Source of the DNA: Bacillus rubiinfantis | GTDB taxonomy: Bacteria; Bacillota; Bacilli; Bacillales; Cytobacillaceae | Length of the DNA: 64,000 nucleotides | Direction: 5' to 3' | Assembly (NCBI GenBank): GCA_000752035.1 | Contig: CCFE01000018.1 | Coordinates: 248,001-312,000 of the forward strand | In this document: piece by piece, positions 1 through 8,955 of the stretch | Layout of the letters: each line of letters begins with the position of its first letter | Numbering within the stretch: the first letter of the stretch is position 1 | Made by a program: the position numbers and the translations under genes | The notes under the pieces: generated by a model | The model's input: the letters and a program-made list of their open reading frames with translations, nothing else | What the model was told of the DNA's origin: nothing | Database searches by the model: none

Positions 1-32
1 CGGGGCTATTCTAAATAAACATCCATATGTTC

Positions 33-80
33 AAAAGTGATATTGGTAGGCCTATTGGTCTATCAGTATCACTTTTTTCT
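33..80 (+). terminator. Rho-independent terminator of the upstream gene
   Basis: Ten-base arms AAAAGTGATA (33-42) and TATCACTTTT (67-76) pair perfectly and run into a T tract. It ends transcription of a gene lying before the window. By B. subtilis gene order that gene is probably hemL, but no coding sequence for it can be read here. Confidence 0.7.
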
Positions 81-128
81 TTTGAAATCCTTTTAGGCAA
101 AAACTTTTCCTATTCCTCTAGCTTTTTA

Positions 129-157
129 TCATATTTAAAAAAGGTCCTTCATAAAGT
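129..157 (+). promoter_or_regulatory. Sigma-E promoter for spoVID-ysxE
   Basis: TCATATT (129-135), a 14-base spacer and CATAAAGT (150-157) fit the mother-cell sigma-E consensus (KMATATT, N14-15, CATACA-T). The site lies about 50 bases before the spoVID start, and spoVID is known to be sigma-E dependent in B. subtilis. Confidence 0.72.
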
Positions 158-206
158 GTAAGTGACATAGTGATTTTACGTAAAGGAAACGAAAGGAGGA
201 GTCGCT

Positions 207-1313
207 TTGTCCCAAGAGAGTCAATCGTCACTAAGATTTTCTCTGGAGGAGTCCCTATGGTTCCGAAAAGGACAGGAAGTCGAGGAACTTCTATCTATTT
301 CGCTCGACCCGGACATTACCATTCAGGAAAATGACCAGTACGTAACGATACGTGGATCGCTTGTGCTAACAGGCGAATATAAAAGATGTGGAGACAGCCA
401 AGATAGCGAGGAGAGGGATGTAACTTCTCAAAAATTTGTCCAGCAAGTTGCTGACCGAGAAGCAGGAAATTGTGAATTTTCACATCGCTTTCCTGTTGAT
501 ATAACCATCCCTCAAACCCGGATTCAAAGTATATATGATATTGATGTACTTGTTGACTCATTTGATTATTCCATCCCTGAACGGAGCTGTTTGAAGCTGA
601 CTGCCGAATTGACCATCAGCGGTCTATATGAGCAGCAAAGTGAGGAACAATTTCACGAGGAGCCGCAGGAAATAGCTGTTACTAGCCGTACGGAGTCATC
701 CCAGGCATCAGAAGAAACAGAGGCTGATAGTTTTCTATTTTCAGCGGAGGCAAAAAAACCGAAGGAGGAAGAAGAGCCAGAAGCAGTTCTTCCACAATTT
801 CCAACATTCCATTATCAGGAAGAGGAAGCAGTTGAGCCTATCAATGTTTTTGAGGAATACCAACCGCAAGTCTCTGAGCCTTTACTTGCTGGTGAGCAAG
901 GCAGGAGTGAAGGAAAACCACAAGAAGAGGTAGAACAAGAAATCAACACAGAAAATGAGGTCAAGGCCGAAGTAGAGATGGAAGCTGAACTTACCGAGCA
1001 CGATGACCATGAACATAGCCAAGAAGACGAAAGTTCATCCTCCTCACCGGAAAAACCAAAGCATAAGAAAACGAAGCTATTTTCTAAGAGTAAGACCATG
1101 ACCTTGACGGAGTTTTTTGCCCGTAAAGATGAAGGAACTGCACAGGTGAAATTAAAGGTTTGCATCGTCCAGAAAGGCGATACTGTCGACAGCCTTGCAG
1201 AACGTTATGATGTATCCGTAGCTAATTTGCTTCGCGTTAATAACTTAGATTCGAATCAAGATGTATTCGAAGGCCAGGTTTTATACATTCCGGCAACACT
1301 GGCAAAAAAATAG
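207..1313 (+). CDS. spoVID: Spore coat morphogenetic protein SpoVID
   Basis: SpoVID is a mother-cell protein that drives encasement of the forespore by coat proteins and recruits SafA to the spore surface. The 368-residue product has a conserved N-terminal beta-rich domain (about residues 1-140), a long Glu/Ser/Pro-rich low-complexity middle (about 150-300), and a C-terminal LysM domain (about 320-366, with VQKGDTVDSLAERY and the closing VLYIP). This order is the family signature. Translation starts at TTG 207 behind AAAGGAGG. A sigma-E-type promoter lies upstream and ysxE follows, as in B. subtilis. Length is slightly below that of the B. subtilis protein because the acidic linker varies. 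Confidence 0.93.
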   Translation: MSQESQSSLRFSLEESLWFRKGQEVEELLSISLDPDITIQENDQYVTIRGSLVLTGEYKRCGDSQDSEERDVTSQKFVQQVADREAGNCEFSHRFPVDITIPQTRIQSIYDIDVLVDSFDYSIPERSCLKLTAELTISGLYEQQSEEQFHEEPQEIAVTSRTESSQASEETEADSFLFSAEAKKPKEEEEPEAVLPQFPTFHYQEEEAVEPINVFEEYQPQVSEPLLAGEQGRSEGKPQEEVEQEINTENEVKAEVEMEAELTEHDDHEHSQEDESSSSSPEKPKHKKTKLFSKSKTMTLTEFFARKDEGTAQVKLKVCIVQKGDTVDSLAERYDVSVANLLRVNNLDSNQDVFEGQVLYIPATLAKK

Positions 1314-1331
1314 AAGATAGCCAAAAGATGT

Positions 1332-1353
1332 GAGCGGGTTTTTAAACCTGCTC
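1332..1353 (+). terminator. Short hairpin between spoVID and ysxE
   Basis: GAGCGGGTTT and AAACCTGCTC form a ten-pair stem with one G-U pair and almost no loop, followed by TGCTTCTTTTC. It may be a weak terminator or an attenuation or processing site that lowers ysxE relative to spoVID. The T run is interrupted. Confidence 0.4.
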
Positions 1354-1392
1354 TGCTTCTTTTCACAGACTAAAAAAAGTGAGTTGAGTTAG

Positions 1393-2448
1393 ATGCATGA
1401 CTCGAACCTGCTTGACACCGTTGCTCCGATACTTGAGCACTATCAGTTGAAGGCACAGTTTATTGAGAACTATGGAAGTATCCTAAAGATTTATAGTGAT
1501 AAAGGAATTTTCGCTTTAAAACAGATTTCTCCAACGGTTGGAACCGACTTTATCCGTCATGTCCATTTTTTATATCAAAAGGGCTTTAACCGGATTGTCC
1601 CCATTTATCCGACAATGGACGGCAGATATGCCGTTTTACATCAAAATAATCTTTATTATCTGATGCCGTGGATGACGAATGATTACAAAGAAAACCGACA
1701 GCAAAAAAATCATCAGCTTTTTCGTGAGCTTGCCCGGCTCCATACTCTTTCTGCCAAAGAAGTAACGATCAATAAAGAAGAAAGAATGGAGCATTATGAA
1801 AAATCGATTGCACAACTGGAGAAACATCAGGAATTCCTTGACGGCTTCATCGATATTTGTGAACGACAAACGTATATGTCTCCTTTTGAACTATTGTTCT
1901 GCCTCTATTACAACGAAATCAGTCAGGCATTACGTTTTTCAAAGGCAAAGTTGGAGGAATGGTTTGAAAAGACGCAAGATGATGAAAAAGCACGTATGGT
2001 CGTTACCCATGGGAAGCTGTCCTCAGAGCATTTTCTTTATGATAATCGAGGATATGGATACTTTATCAATTTTGAAAAGGCTGCTTATGGCTCACCAATT
2101 CATGATTTGCTGCCCTACTTATCACGGACATTGAATACAGGTCCAAAGCGCAGTGATGATGCCATCGATTTGCTCTTTCATTATTTCAAATACTTCCCCT
2201 TTAAAGCCGATGAAAGACTATTATTTACAAGTTATTTAGCCTATCCAATACCAGCGATTGAAATTGTTGAGAAGTATTATCGTACCCAGGGGGCGAAAAA
2301 CGAATATAAATATGTGCGTAAGCTGCAGCAGCGATACTGGTATTTAAAAAATACCGAGTATGTCGTGATGCGCATGACCGAATTTGAAAAGCAGCAGCAG
2401 GAAAGTGAAGCAGCAGCTAAACAGGCAAAAGAAGGAGCCCAGTCTTAG
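1393..2448 (+). CDS. ysxE: Spore coat-associated protein YsxE, kinase-fold family
   Basis: This 351-residue protein belongs to the CotS/YsxE/YutH group of aminoglycoside-phosphotransferase-fold proteins found in Bacillus spore coats. The fold shows in the N-terminal lobe (SILKIYSDKGIFALKQI) and in the later segment VVTHGKLSSEHFLY, followed by YFINFEKA. In active family members these positions read HGDxxxxN and IDFD. Here the catalytic Asp is Lys, the Asn is His or Phe, and the metal-binding Asp is replaced (INFE), so catalysis is doubtful. Start ATG 1393 follows AAGTGAG. It is probably co-expressed with spoVID from the sigma-E promoter. Its substrate, if any, is unknown. Confidence 0.88.
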   Translation: MHDSNLLDTVAPILEHYQLKAQFIENYGSILKIYSDKGIFALKQISPTVGTDFIRHVHFLYQKGFNRIVPIYPTMDGRYAVLHQNNLYYLMPWMTNDYKENRQQKNHQLFRELARLHTLSAKEVTINKEERMEHYEKSIAQLEKHQEFLDGFIDICERQTYMSPFELLFCLYYNEISQALRFSKAKLEEWFEKTQDDEKARMVVTHGKLSSEHFLYDNRGYGYFINFEKAAYGSPIHDLLPYLSRTLNTGPKRSDDAIDLLFHYFKYFPFKADERLLFTSYLAYPIPAIEIVEKYYRTQGAKNEYKYVRKLQQRYWYLKNTEYVVMRMTEFEKQQQESEAAAKQAKEGAQS

Positions 2449-2471
2449 CCAAAAGCTGGCGAAAGGGCTCC
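2434..2471. terminator. Stem-loop between convergent ysxE and a small reverse-strand gene
   Basis: GGAGCCC (2434-2440) and GGGCTCC (2465-2471) pair around a loop that holds the ysxE stop codon and a smaller GCC/GGC stem. It sits exactly between the two convergent stop codons, so it could stop transcription from both sides. T runs are short, so efficiency is uncertain. Confidence 0.5.
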
Positions 2472-2660
2472 TTAAATAATTTCCCAATATAGTGAAATCG
2501 CGACAATGATAAATAATGATAATAGGAAAATATCCACAATTGTTGGAAAAATAAGTGTCCTTAATAATTGAAAAATAATAAACGGGCCAATTAATTGTCC
2601 GCTCCACTTCCTAAACGTTTGAAACCAGGGACGGTATTTAACCTTTTGTAAATTCCTCAC
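2472..2660 (-). CDS. Small hydrophobic protein of unknown function
   Basis: This 62-residue reverse-strand frame begins at GTG 2660, seven bases behind a strong GGGGGAGG site, and ends at the stem-loop shared with ysxE. The product has a basic, aromatic N-terminus (VRNLQKVKYRPWFQTF) and then two hydrophobic stretches, so it is probably a small membrane protein with two helices. A longer reading to an ATG further upstream is possible but has no ribosome-binding site. I do not recognise a family. Support comes from the ribosome-binding site, the composition and the lack of any competing frame. It lies between ysxE and the valS leader, pointing away from valS. Confidence 0.6.
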   Translation of the reverse strand: MRNLQKVKYRPWFQTFRKWSGQLIGPFIIFQLLRTLIFPTIVDIFLLSLFIIVAISLYWEII

Positions 2661-2765
2661 TGTGAACCTCCCCCTTCCCAAGTATTGTATTGTATGTATA
2701 ATCCCAAATTTTGTGCTAACAAGAAATTGCAAAGGTATAAAATCAAATAATTTAGGTAAACATGA

Positions 2766-2794
2766 TTGACGTATCTACTGCTTTTGGATACTAT
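2766..2794 (+). promoter_or_regulatory. Sigma-A promoter of valS
   Basis: TTGACG (2766-2771), a 17-base spacer and TACTAT (2789-2794) match the vegetative consensus. Transcription would begin near 2801, at the 5' end of the T-box leader. Confidence 0.75.
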
Positions 2795-2800
2795 AAGATA

Positions 2801-3061
2801 TATAAAAATTTGACAGGCAACGACAGGGAAGAGTACGATGCCGCCTGCTTTAAGAGAGGGAAATCAGCAGCTGAAAGATTTCCTATGCAGAACATCGGAA
2901 GGTCGCCCATGAGCTTCTTCTGCGAACAAATTGATTTTCCCAGTAGCAGAAGACGGAGAACATCCGTTATCTGATGAAGTGCCAATCATTTATTGATTGG
3001 AAAAAAGGTGGTACCGCGAAGCAAACTCCATTCGTCCTTTTATGACGGATGGGGTTTTTTG
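2801..3061 (+). promoter_or_regulatory. T-box riboswitch of valS
   Basis: The leader contains the conserved T-box AAGGTGGTACCGCG (3005-3018), followed by a 12-pair terminator hairpin (3025-3036 with 3044-3055) and TTTTTT. The T-box can pair with the uncharged tRNA acceptor end and form the antiterminator, so valS is read when tRNA-Val is uncharged. Stem I covers about 2815-2925 and contains the AGAGTACGATG-type motif. A GUC valine codon at 2902-2904 is a possible specifier, but I did not fold the RNA, so that assignment is tentative. Confidence 0.9.
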
Positions 3062-3093
3062 TTGTTGTTAGAAATAATAAGGAGGATTATTAA

Positions 3094-5736
3094 TTGGATA
3101 CGAAAGAATTATCAATGCCAAGTAAATACGATCCACAGACAATTGAAAACGGGCGTTATCAGTGGTGGCTTGAGGGTAAATTTTTTGAAGCGAAAGATGA
3201 TGCGGATAAACAACCGTATACGGTTGTCATCCCGCCGCCAAACGTAACCGGAAAGCTGCATTTAGGTCACGCTTGGGATACGACACTGCAGGATATTATT
3301 ACAAGAATGAAAAGGATGCAGGGCTATGATGTCCTCTGGCTTCCAGGGATGGATCATGCCGGGATTGCCACTCAGGCAAAGGTTGAAGCAAAACTCAAGA
3401 GTGAAGGCAAAAGCCGTTACGACCTTGGCAGAGACAAGTTTGTTGAAGAAACATGGAAGTGGAAAGCGGAGTATGCTGCACATATTCGCCAGCAATGGGC
3501 CAAGCTTGGGCTTGGTTTAGACTATTCACGTGAGCGCTTTACGCTTGATGAAGGCTTGTCAAAGGCCGTTCGCGAAGTATTCGTCACCCTTTACCGTAAA
3601 GGTCTCATCTATCGCGGAGAATACATCATTAACTGGGATCCGTCGACGAAAACGGCTCTTTCCGATATTGAGGTTATTTACAAGGATGTCCAAGGGGCAT
3701 TCTACCATATGCGTTATCCGTTGGCAGATGGCAGCGGCTCGATTGAGATTGCGACAACCCGTCCTGAGACGATGCTCGGGGATACCGCGGTTGCAGTGCA
3801 CCCAGAAGATGAGCGCTATAAGCATTTAATTGGCAAAACCGTTATTTTGCCAATCGTTGGCCGGGAAATTCCGATCGTGGCGGACGATTATGTTGATATG
3901 GAATTTGGTTCCGGGGCGGTGAAGATAACGCCGGCACATGACCCGAATGACTTTGAAGTCGGTAACCGCCATAATCTAGAGCGAATTCTCGTCATGAATG
4001 AGGATGGCACAATGAATGAGAAGGCAGGTAAGTATCAAGGGATGGATCGCTTTGCGTGCCGCAAACAAATCGTCAAAGATTTGCAGGAATTAGGTGTTTT
4101 ATTCAAGATTGAAGACCATCTCCATTCTGTTGGTCACTCTGAACGGAGTGGCGCCGTTGTTGAACCGTATTTATCAACACAATGGTTTGTAAAGATGCAG
4201 CCGCTTGCCGAAGCAGCAATTGCCCTGCAAGCAAAAGAGGATAAAGTCAATTTTGTCCCCGAACGATTTGAGAAGACCTATCTTCACTGGATGGAAAACA
4301 TCCGCGATTGGTGTATTTCGCGACAGCTATGGTGGGGTCATCGTATTCCTGCATGGTATCATAAAGAAACAGGCGAGGTATATGTTAATCATGAGGCGCC
4401 AGCAGATCCTGAAAATTGGGAACAAGACAAGGATGTCCTTGATACTTGGTTCAGTTCTGCATTATGGCCATTCTCGACAATGGGCTGGCCTGATACTGAA
4501 GCTTTCGATTACAAGCGTTATTTCCCAACCGATGTCCTTGTAACTGGCTATGACATCATTTTCTTCTGGGTATCGAGAATGATTTTTCAATCGATTGAAT
4601 TTACTGGCGAGCGTCCGTTTAAGGATGTTCTGATTCACGGACTTGTCCGCGATGAACAAGGCCGGAAAATGAGTAAGTCGCTTGGCAACGGGGTTGACCC
4701 AATGGAGGTTATTGATCAATATGGTGCCGACGCGCTTCGCTACTTCCTCTCAACAGGAACCTCGCCAGGGCAGGACTTGCGCTATAGTACGGAAAAAGTA
4801 GAATCGACTTGGAATTTTGCCAATAAAATCTGGAATGCTTCCCGCTTTGCATTGATGAATATGAACGGGTTAACCTATGAAGAAATTGACTTTAGCGGCG
4901 AAAAATCAGTGGCAGATAAGTGGATTTTAACTCGCTTGAACGAAACCATTGACCACGTTACCAAATTATCAGAGCGCTATGAATTTGGTGAAGTCGGCCG
5001 TGCCCTTTATAACTTTATTTGGGATGATTTCTGTGATTGGTATATCGAAATGGCTAAACTGCCATTGTACGGCGATGATCAAGCTGCCAAGAAAACAACC
5101 CGCTCAATTCTTGCTTATGTATTAGATCAAACGATGCGTTTATTGCATCCGTTTATGCCATTTATCTCCGAGGAGATCTGGCAAAACCTGCCGCATGAAG
5201 GTGAATCAATTACGGTAGCAAAATGGCCTGAAGTAAGACCTGAATATTCCGATCACGAAGCAGCCCAGGAAATGAAGCTGTTAATGGAAATGATTCGCTC
5301 GGTACGGAATATTCGTGCTGAGGTTAATACACCACTAAGCAAGAAAATTAATATGATTGTTAAGGCAAAGGATGAGGCGATTTTAAACACAATTGAAAAG
5401 AATCGCGCCTATATTGAGCGCTTCTGTAATCCCGAACAGTTGCAGATGGGAATCGAAATGGAGACACCAGATAAGGTAATGACGGCCGTGATTACTGGGG
5501 TGGAAATTATCTTGCCGCTTGAGGGATTAATAAATATTGAGGAAGAGATCGCCCGTTTGGAGAAAGAATTAACTAAATTAACTAAAGAAGTCGAGCGGGT
5601 TCAAAAGAAATTAAGTAACGAAGGCTTTATGAAAAAAGCACCGGAAAATGTTGTTGCCGAAGAACGGGCAAAAGAGAAGGATTATTTAGAAAAGAGACAG
5701 ATTGTTGAAGCGCGTTTGAACGAATTAAGAGGCTAA
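3094..5736 (+). CDS. valS: Valyl-tRNA synthetase
   Basis: ValRS attaches valine to tRNA-Val in the cytoplasm and edits misactivated threonine. The 880-residue product has the class I signature HLGH (residues 56-59), a connective editing domain with TTRPETMLGDTAVAVHP, the KMSKS loop (about 525-529), an anticodon-binding helical domain, and a C-terminal coiled coil (about 810-880) that is typical of ValRS. Length matches the B. subtilis enzyme. The start is TTG 3094, eight bases behind AAGGAGG. An ATG at 3115 lacks that spacing. Expression is controlled by the T-box leader directly upstream. Confidence 0.97.
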   Translation: MDTKELSMPSKYDPQTIENGRYQWWLEGKFFEAKDDADKQPYTVVIPPPNVTGKLHLGHAWDTTLQDIITRMKRMQGYDVLWLPGMDHAGIATQAKVEAKLKSEGKSRYDLGRDKFVEETWKWKAEYAAHIRQQWAKLGLGLDYSRERFTLDEGLSKAVREVFVTLYRKGLIYRGEYIINWDPSTKTALSDIEVIYKDVQGAFYHMRYPLADGSGSIEIATTRPETMLGDTAVAVHPEDERYKHLIGKTVILPIVGREIPIVADDYVDMEFGSGAVKITPAHDPNDFEVGNRHNLERILVMNEDGTMNEKAGKYQGMDRFACRKQIVKDLQELGVLFKIEDHLHSVGHSERSGAVVEPYLSTQWFVKMQPLAEAAIALQAKEDKVNFVPERFEKTYLHWMENIRDWCISRQLWWGHRIPAWYHKETGEVYVNHEAPADPENWEQDKDVLDTWFSSALWPFSTMGWPDTEAFDYKRYFPTDVLVTGYDIIFFWVSRMIFQSIEFTGERPFKDVLIHGLVRDEQGRKMSKSLGNGVDPMEVIDQYGADALRYFLSTGTSPGQDLRYSTEKVESTWNFANKIWNASRFALMNMNGLTYEEIDFSGEKSVADKWILTRLNETIDHVTKLSERYEFGEVGRALYNFIWDDFCDWYIEMAKLPLYGDDQAAKKTTRSILAYVLDQTMRLLHPFMPFISEEIWQNLPHEGESITVAKWPEVRPEYSDHEAAQEMKLLMEMIRSVRNIRAEVNTPLSKKINMIVKAKDEAILNTIEKNRAYIERFCNPEQLQMGIEMETPDKVMTAVITGVEIILPLEGLINIEEEIARLEKELTKLTKEVERVQKKLSNEGFMKKAPENVVAEERAKEKDYLEKRQIVEARLNELRG

Positions 5737-5741
5737 AAACT

Positions 5742-5778
5742 GTGAGGCGAATCGCTTTAAAGAGTGATTCGTCTTCAC
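5742..5778 (+). terminator. Stem-loop between valS and folC
   Basis: Arms at 5742-5753 and 5766-5778 (core GGCGAATC with GATTCGTC, extended by GTGA with TCAC) form a stem without a continuous T tract. It may be a weak terminator or an RNA-stabilising 3' structure. folC could still be read from the valS promoter. Confidence 0.35.
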
Positions 5779-5806
5779 TTATTTCTAAACAAATGGGGGT
5801 GTCAAC

Positions 5807-7129
5807 ATGTTTACAACATATAATCAAGCCCTTGAATGGATTCATGGGAGATTAAGACTGGGGATTAAGCCGGGGTTAAAGCGAATGGAATGGATGATGG
5901 ACAAGCTTGGCCATCCTGAAGCAGGTAAAAAAGCAGTTCATATTGGCGGGACAAACGGGAAGGGGTCGACGGTTACCTTTCTTCGCTCCATCCTTCAGGC
6001 CTCCGGGTTTACAGTCGGGACATTTACTTCACCTTATATTGAACAGTTTAATGAACGGATTAGTGTGAATGGCAAACCGATTAGTGACGAAGAATTACTG
6101 AAAATTGCCAATGTGATTTATCCGTTAGCAATTGAACTGGAGGGTACCGATTTAGGAGGGCCGACAGAGTTTGAAATCATTACAGCGATGGCATTCTATT
6201 ATTTTTCTCATCATCCAAATGTAGATATCGTTTTATATGAAGTTGGCTTGGGCGGACGCTATGATTCGACCAATATTATTCAACCGCTAGCCTCGATTAT
6301 TACGAATATTGGTCTTGATCATACGAATATACTTGGTGAAACATATGGGGAAATTGCTTTTGAAAAGGCAGGGATTATTAAGAAAAATACGGCAATCTTT
6401 ACGGCCGTCAAACAAGATGAAGCGTTGCAGGTAATTACTGATGAAGCTGAAAAAAAAGCTGCCCCGCTTTATCGGCTTGGTGTTGATTTTATCATCGACA
6501 GCTACAAGGCAATGACTGATGGGGAGAGTTTTAACGTAAAAAGAGGTGCGGACACGTTCGCTAATCTCGAAATTACGATGCTTGGTCGCCATCAAACCGA
6601 AAATGCCACATTAGCAGTTGTGACTGCAATGTATTTAGATGAACAGCACATTTTAACCATATCACAGCAAGCAATCCGTAAGGGATTAAAGCAGGCTTTT
6701 TGGCCGGGGAGATTTGAGGTTCTCTCAAACAATCCAGCGGTAATCATTGACGGGGCCCATAATAACGAAGGAATAGATACATTAGCGCAAATTCTAACAA
6801 CACGTTATGCTGACCGTGATATTCACATCATCTTTGCTGCTTTAAAGGATAAAAAGTATGATAAGATGATAGCAAGGCTTGATGAAATTGCCGACGAAAT
6901 ATCGTTTGTCAGCTTCGATTTTCCGCGTGCGGCGAAAGCCGAAGATTTTCTGTTAATTAGCAATGTAAAGCGGAAGCAGGCTGTCACAGATTGGCATTCC
7001 TATATCCCAGAAGTGCTAGATGGGCTCAAGGATAACAGTATATTGGTGATCACTGGCTCACTTTACTTTATCTCAGAGGTAAAGCCATTTCTAACATATT
7101 ATTTGAAAAATAAGACGATTTCACTGTGA
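5807..7129 (+). CDS. folC: Folylpolyglutamate synthase / dihydrofolate synthase
   Basis: FolC adds glutamate residues to folates, keeping them in the cell and making them better cofactors, and in many bacteria it also makes dihydrofolate from dihydropteroate. The 440-residue protein shows the Mur-ligase-type P-loop GGTNGKGST (residues 47-55), the FTSPY and ERI segments of the folate site, EVGLGGRYDSTN, and the downstream LGRHQTENA and IDGAHN motifs of the C-terminal domain. Start ATG 5807 follows GGGGGTG. As in B. subtilis it follows valS. The gene that would be comC in B. subtilis is replaced here by a diguanylate cyclase and the pilus locus. Confidence 0.95.
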   Translation: MFTTYNQALEWIHGRLRLGIKPGLKRMEWMMDKLGHPEAGKKAVHIGGTNGKGSTVTFLRSILQASGFTVGTFTSPYIEQFNERISVNGKPISDEELLKIANVIYPLAIELEGTDLGGPTEFEIITAMAFYYFSHHPNVDIVLYEVGLGGRYDSTNIIQPLASIITNIGLDHTNILGETYGEIAFEKAGIIKKNTAIFTAVKQDEALQVITDEAEKKAAPLYRLGVDFIIDSYKAMTDGESFNVKRGADTFANLEITMLGRHQTENATLAVVTAMYLDEQHILTISQQAIRKGLKQAFWPGRFEVLSNNPAVIIDGAHNNEGIDTLAQILTTRYADRDIHIIFAALKDKKYDKMIARLDEIADEISFVSFDFPRAAKAEDFLLISNVKRKQAVTDWHSYIPEVLDGLKDNSILVITGSLYFISEVKPFLTYYLKNKTISL

Positions 7130-7202
7130 CAAGCCTTTCATTATTTGGTAAAATAATTTTATCTTGAATTAATAATATTATTACTTGAGAGGAGGAGGTA
7201 AG

Positions 7203-8912
7203 ATGGATATTCATCCGAATATCAAAAAAGCAGCCTTTGTGGCTTGGCTGCTGCTGGTTCCAGCCGGACTATGGTTTACCTATATCTTTTATCCTCCTCA
7301 AATCGCAGGAAAATGGCTTGATTTGCTAGCATTTTTACTGCTAACGTTGATTGTAGCAGCTACCCCGATTGTCATTAATAGAATGTTTGTTTTCTTGATA
7401 CAGTGGGTGGCGTTAGCAACCTTTTTAAATTTTGGGCTGTTTGTGGAAATTATTTTTGCCCAAGCTGCCGTAGTGGTTTTATTGTTGCGCTTAAAGATAT
7501 ACCAGCGAGATCAATGGTTTCGTTACCCGTTAAATTTATATATGTTTTTTATTGTTTCCTTTGTCAGCGGCATCATCTATTATGCTCTTGGCGGTCAACT
7601 TGACCCGAGATTGAGCAACGATACTCATTCAATCTGGCTAGCTCTTCTTTACGCTGCTATTAACTATAGTTTAAACCAAATTATCATATCGTTTCATTTG
7701 CGTTATATTTATAAAGAGCCTTTTTTCGGAAAGGATTTCTATGTCGAAACAATTACCACAATTATTACTTTCCCTATTGGGATTGTTTTGTATATTCTCT
7801 ATAAACAGGTTGGTTTATTAGCGCTGTTATTTGTGGGACTGCCGTTTATCAGTGTTTCACTTATTTTTAATCTCTATTATTCTAGTCAAAGAGTCAATGA
7901 ATATTTACAAAAGGCCGCTGAGATTGGTCACCAAATGGCTGAACATCTGCATGTAAATGATGTGATGGATTTGTTTATCGAGAAACTATGTGAAATGTTG
8001 CCTGTCGATTATGCCTTTATTTTTGAGTTAGACAACGGCAAGCTGAAATCGGTTCGGCGCCTGGAAAATGGTATACCGCAGCAGAATAGTAGTACAGTAG
8101 TGAAAAATAATGAAGGCATCAGTGCTCTTGCATGGTCACATCATAAGGCATATTTGTTTCCAACGCGGAAAAAATGGCAGCATTATGCACACGATGATAT
8201 CCCACTTGATGCAGAGAGTATTTTAAGTGTCCCAATTGAACGAAGCAGCAAGCTGACAGGTGTGCTCGTTCTTGCCTCAAAGCAAAAGCGGGCCTATGAA
8301 AAATATCAGCTAATGATTTTAGAGATTCTCTGTTCATACTTTGCCGTAGCAATTGAAAATGCCAAGCATTATGAACAAACAAAGATGCAAAGTGAGCGTT
8401 GTGCGTTGACAAAATTATATAATTATCGCTATTTTGATAGTTTATTGACGCAGGAATTTGATAAACTCATGCATTTTGATCGCCGCATGTTATCGTTAAT
8501 TATTCTTGATATTGATCATTTTAAAAGGGTTAATGATGTATACGGACATCAGAGCGGAAATGAAATTCTCTGCGAATTAGCCACGAGGATTTGTCAATTA
8601 GTTGGTGACCGTGGGACGGTTGCACGCTATGGTGGTGAGGAATTTGTTGTTCTTTTACCAGATACAACAAAGTCAGAAGCCTTTGATCTTGCGGAACAAA
8701 TCAGGCAAACAATCGCTAATCGTCCATTTGTGCTAAAGCAAGCGCTGCAACAAACAGCGCAGCAGGCGAATATTACCGTTTCAATTGGCGTTGCAACTGC
8801 CCCCGAAGATGCCGAAGATGCGCTTGCTTTAATCCGCCACGCCGACCGTGCCCTCTATGTTGGTGCAAAGCGGGCTGGAAGAAATCGAGTAGCAGAGTAT
8901 TCAGCGTGTTAA
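7203..8912 (+). CDS. Membrane GAF-GGDEF diguanylate cyclase
   Basis: The 569-residue product is expected to make c-di-GMP from two GTP. Residues 1 to about 225 form a multi-helix membrane sensor. About 235-395 is a GAF-like domain, and 400-569 is a GGDEF domain with active site GGEEF (477-481), the upstream LDIDHFKRVND nucleotide and metal motif, and the SIGVA closing motif. The I-site RxxD expected a few residues before GGEEF is absent (GDRGTVARY there), so product inhibition is unlikely. Start ATG 7203 sits behind GGAGGAGG. A TTG at 7185 would place that site inside the gene. It lies directly before the type IV pilus locus. The signal sensed is unknown. Confidence 0.93.
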   Translation: MDIHPNIKKAAFVAWLLLVPAGLWFTYIFYPPQIAGKWLDLLAFLLLTLIVAATPIVINRMFVFLIQWVALATFLNFGLFVEIIFAQAAVVVLLLRLKIYQRDQWFRYPLNLYMFFIVSFVSGIIYYALGGQLDPRLSNDTHSIWLALLYAAINYSLNQIIISFHLRYIYKEPFFGKDFYVETITTIITFPIGIVLYILYKQVGLLALLFVGLPFISVSLIFNLYYSSQRVNEYLQKAAEIGHQMAEHLHVNDVMDLFIEKLCEMLPVDYAFIFELDNGKLKSVRRLENGIPQQNSSTVVKNNEGISALAWSHHKAYLFPTRKKWQHYAHDDIPLDAESILSVPIERSSKLTGVLVLASKQKRAYEKYQLMILEILCSYFAVAIENAKHYEQTKMQSERCALTKLYNYRYFDSLLTQEFDKLMHFDRRMLSLIILDIDHFKRVNDVYGHQSGNEILCELATRICQLVGDRGTVARYGGEEFVVLLPDTTKSEAFDLAEQIRQTIANRPFVLKQALQQTAQQANITVSIGVATAPEDAEDALALIRHADRALYVGAKRAGRNRVAEYSAC

Positions 8913-8921
8913 TAATCTATT

Positions 8922-8955
8922 GGAAAAGGTCGATTCGTAGAATCGGCCTTTTTCC
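8922..8955 (+). terminator. Terminator of the diguanylate cyclase gene
   Basis: GGTCGATT and AATCGGCC, flanked by A and T runs, form a stem with one G-U pair and a CGTAG loop, followed by TTTTT. It separates the cyclase gene from the VWA gene, which therefore has its own promoter. A TATACT at 9062-9067 is a possible -10 box for it, but its -35 box is poor. Confidence 0.75.

Noticed and set aside
7185..7202. TTG start for the diguanylate cyclase and similar longer starts for other genes (9136, 15213, 18745, 26380, 37310, 42509)
   Set aside because: In each case the longer start either lies within or before the best Shine-Dalgarno site or overlaps a neighbouring gene. The shorter start has good spacing.
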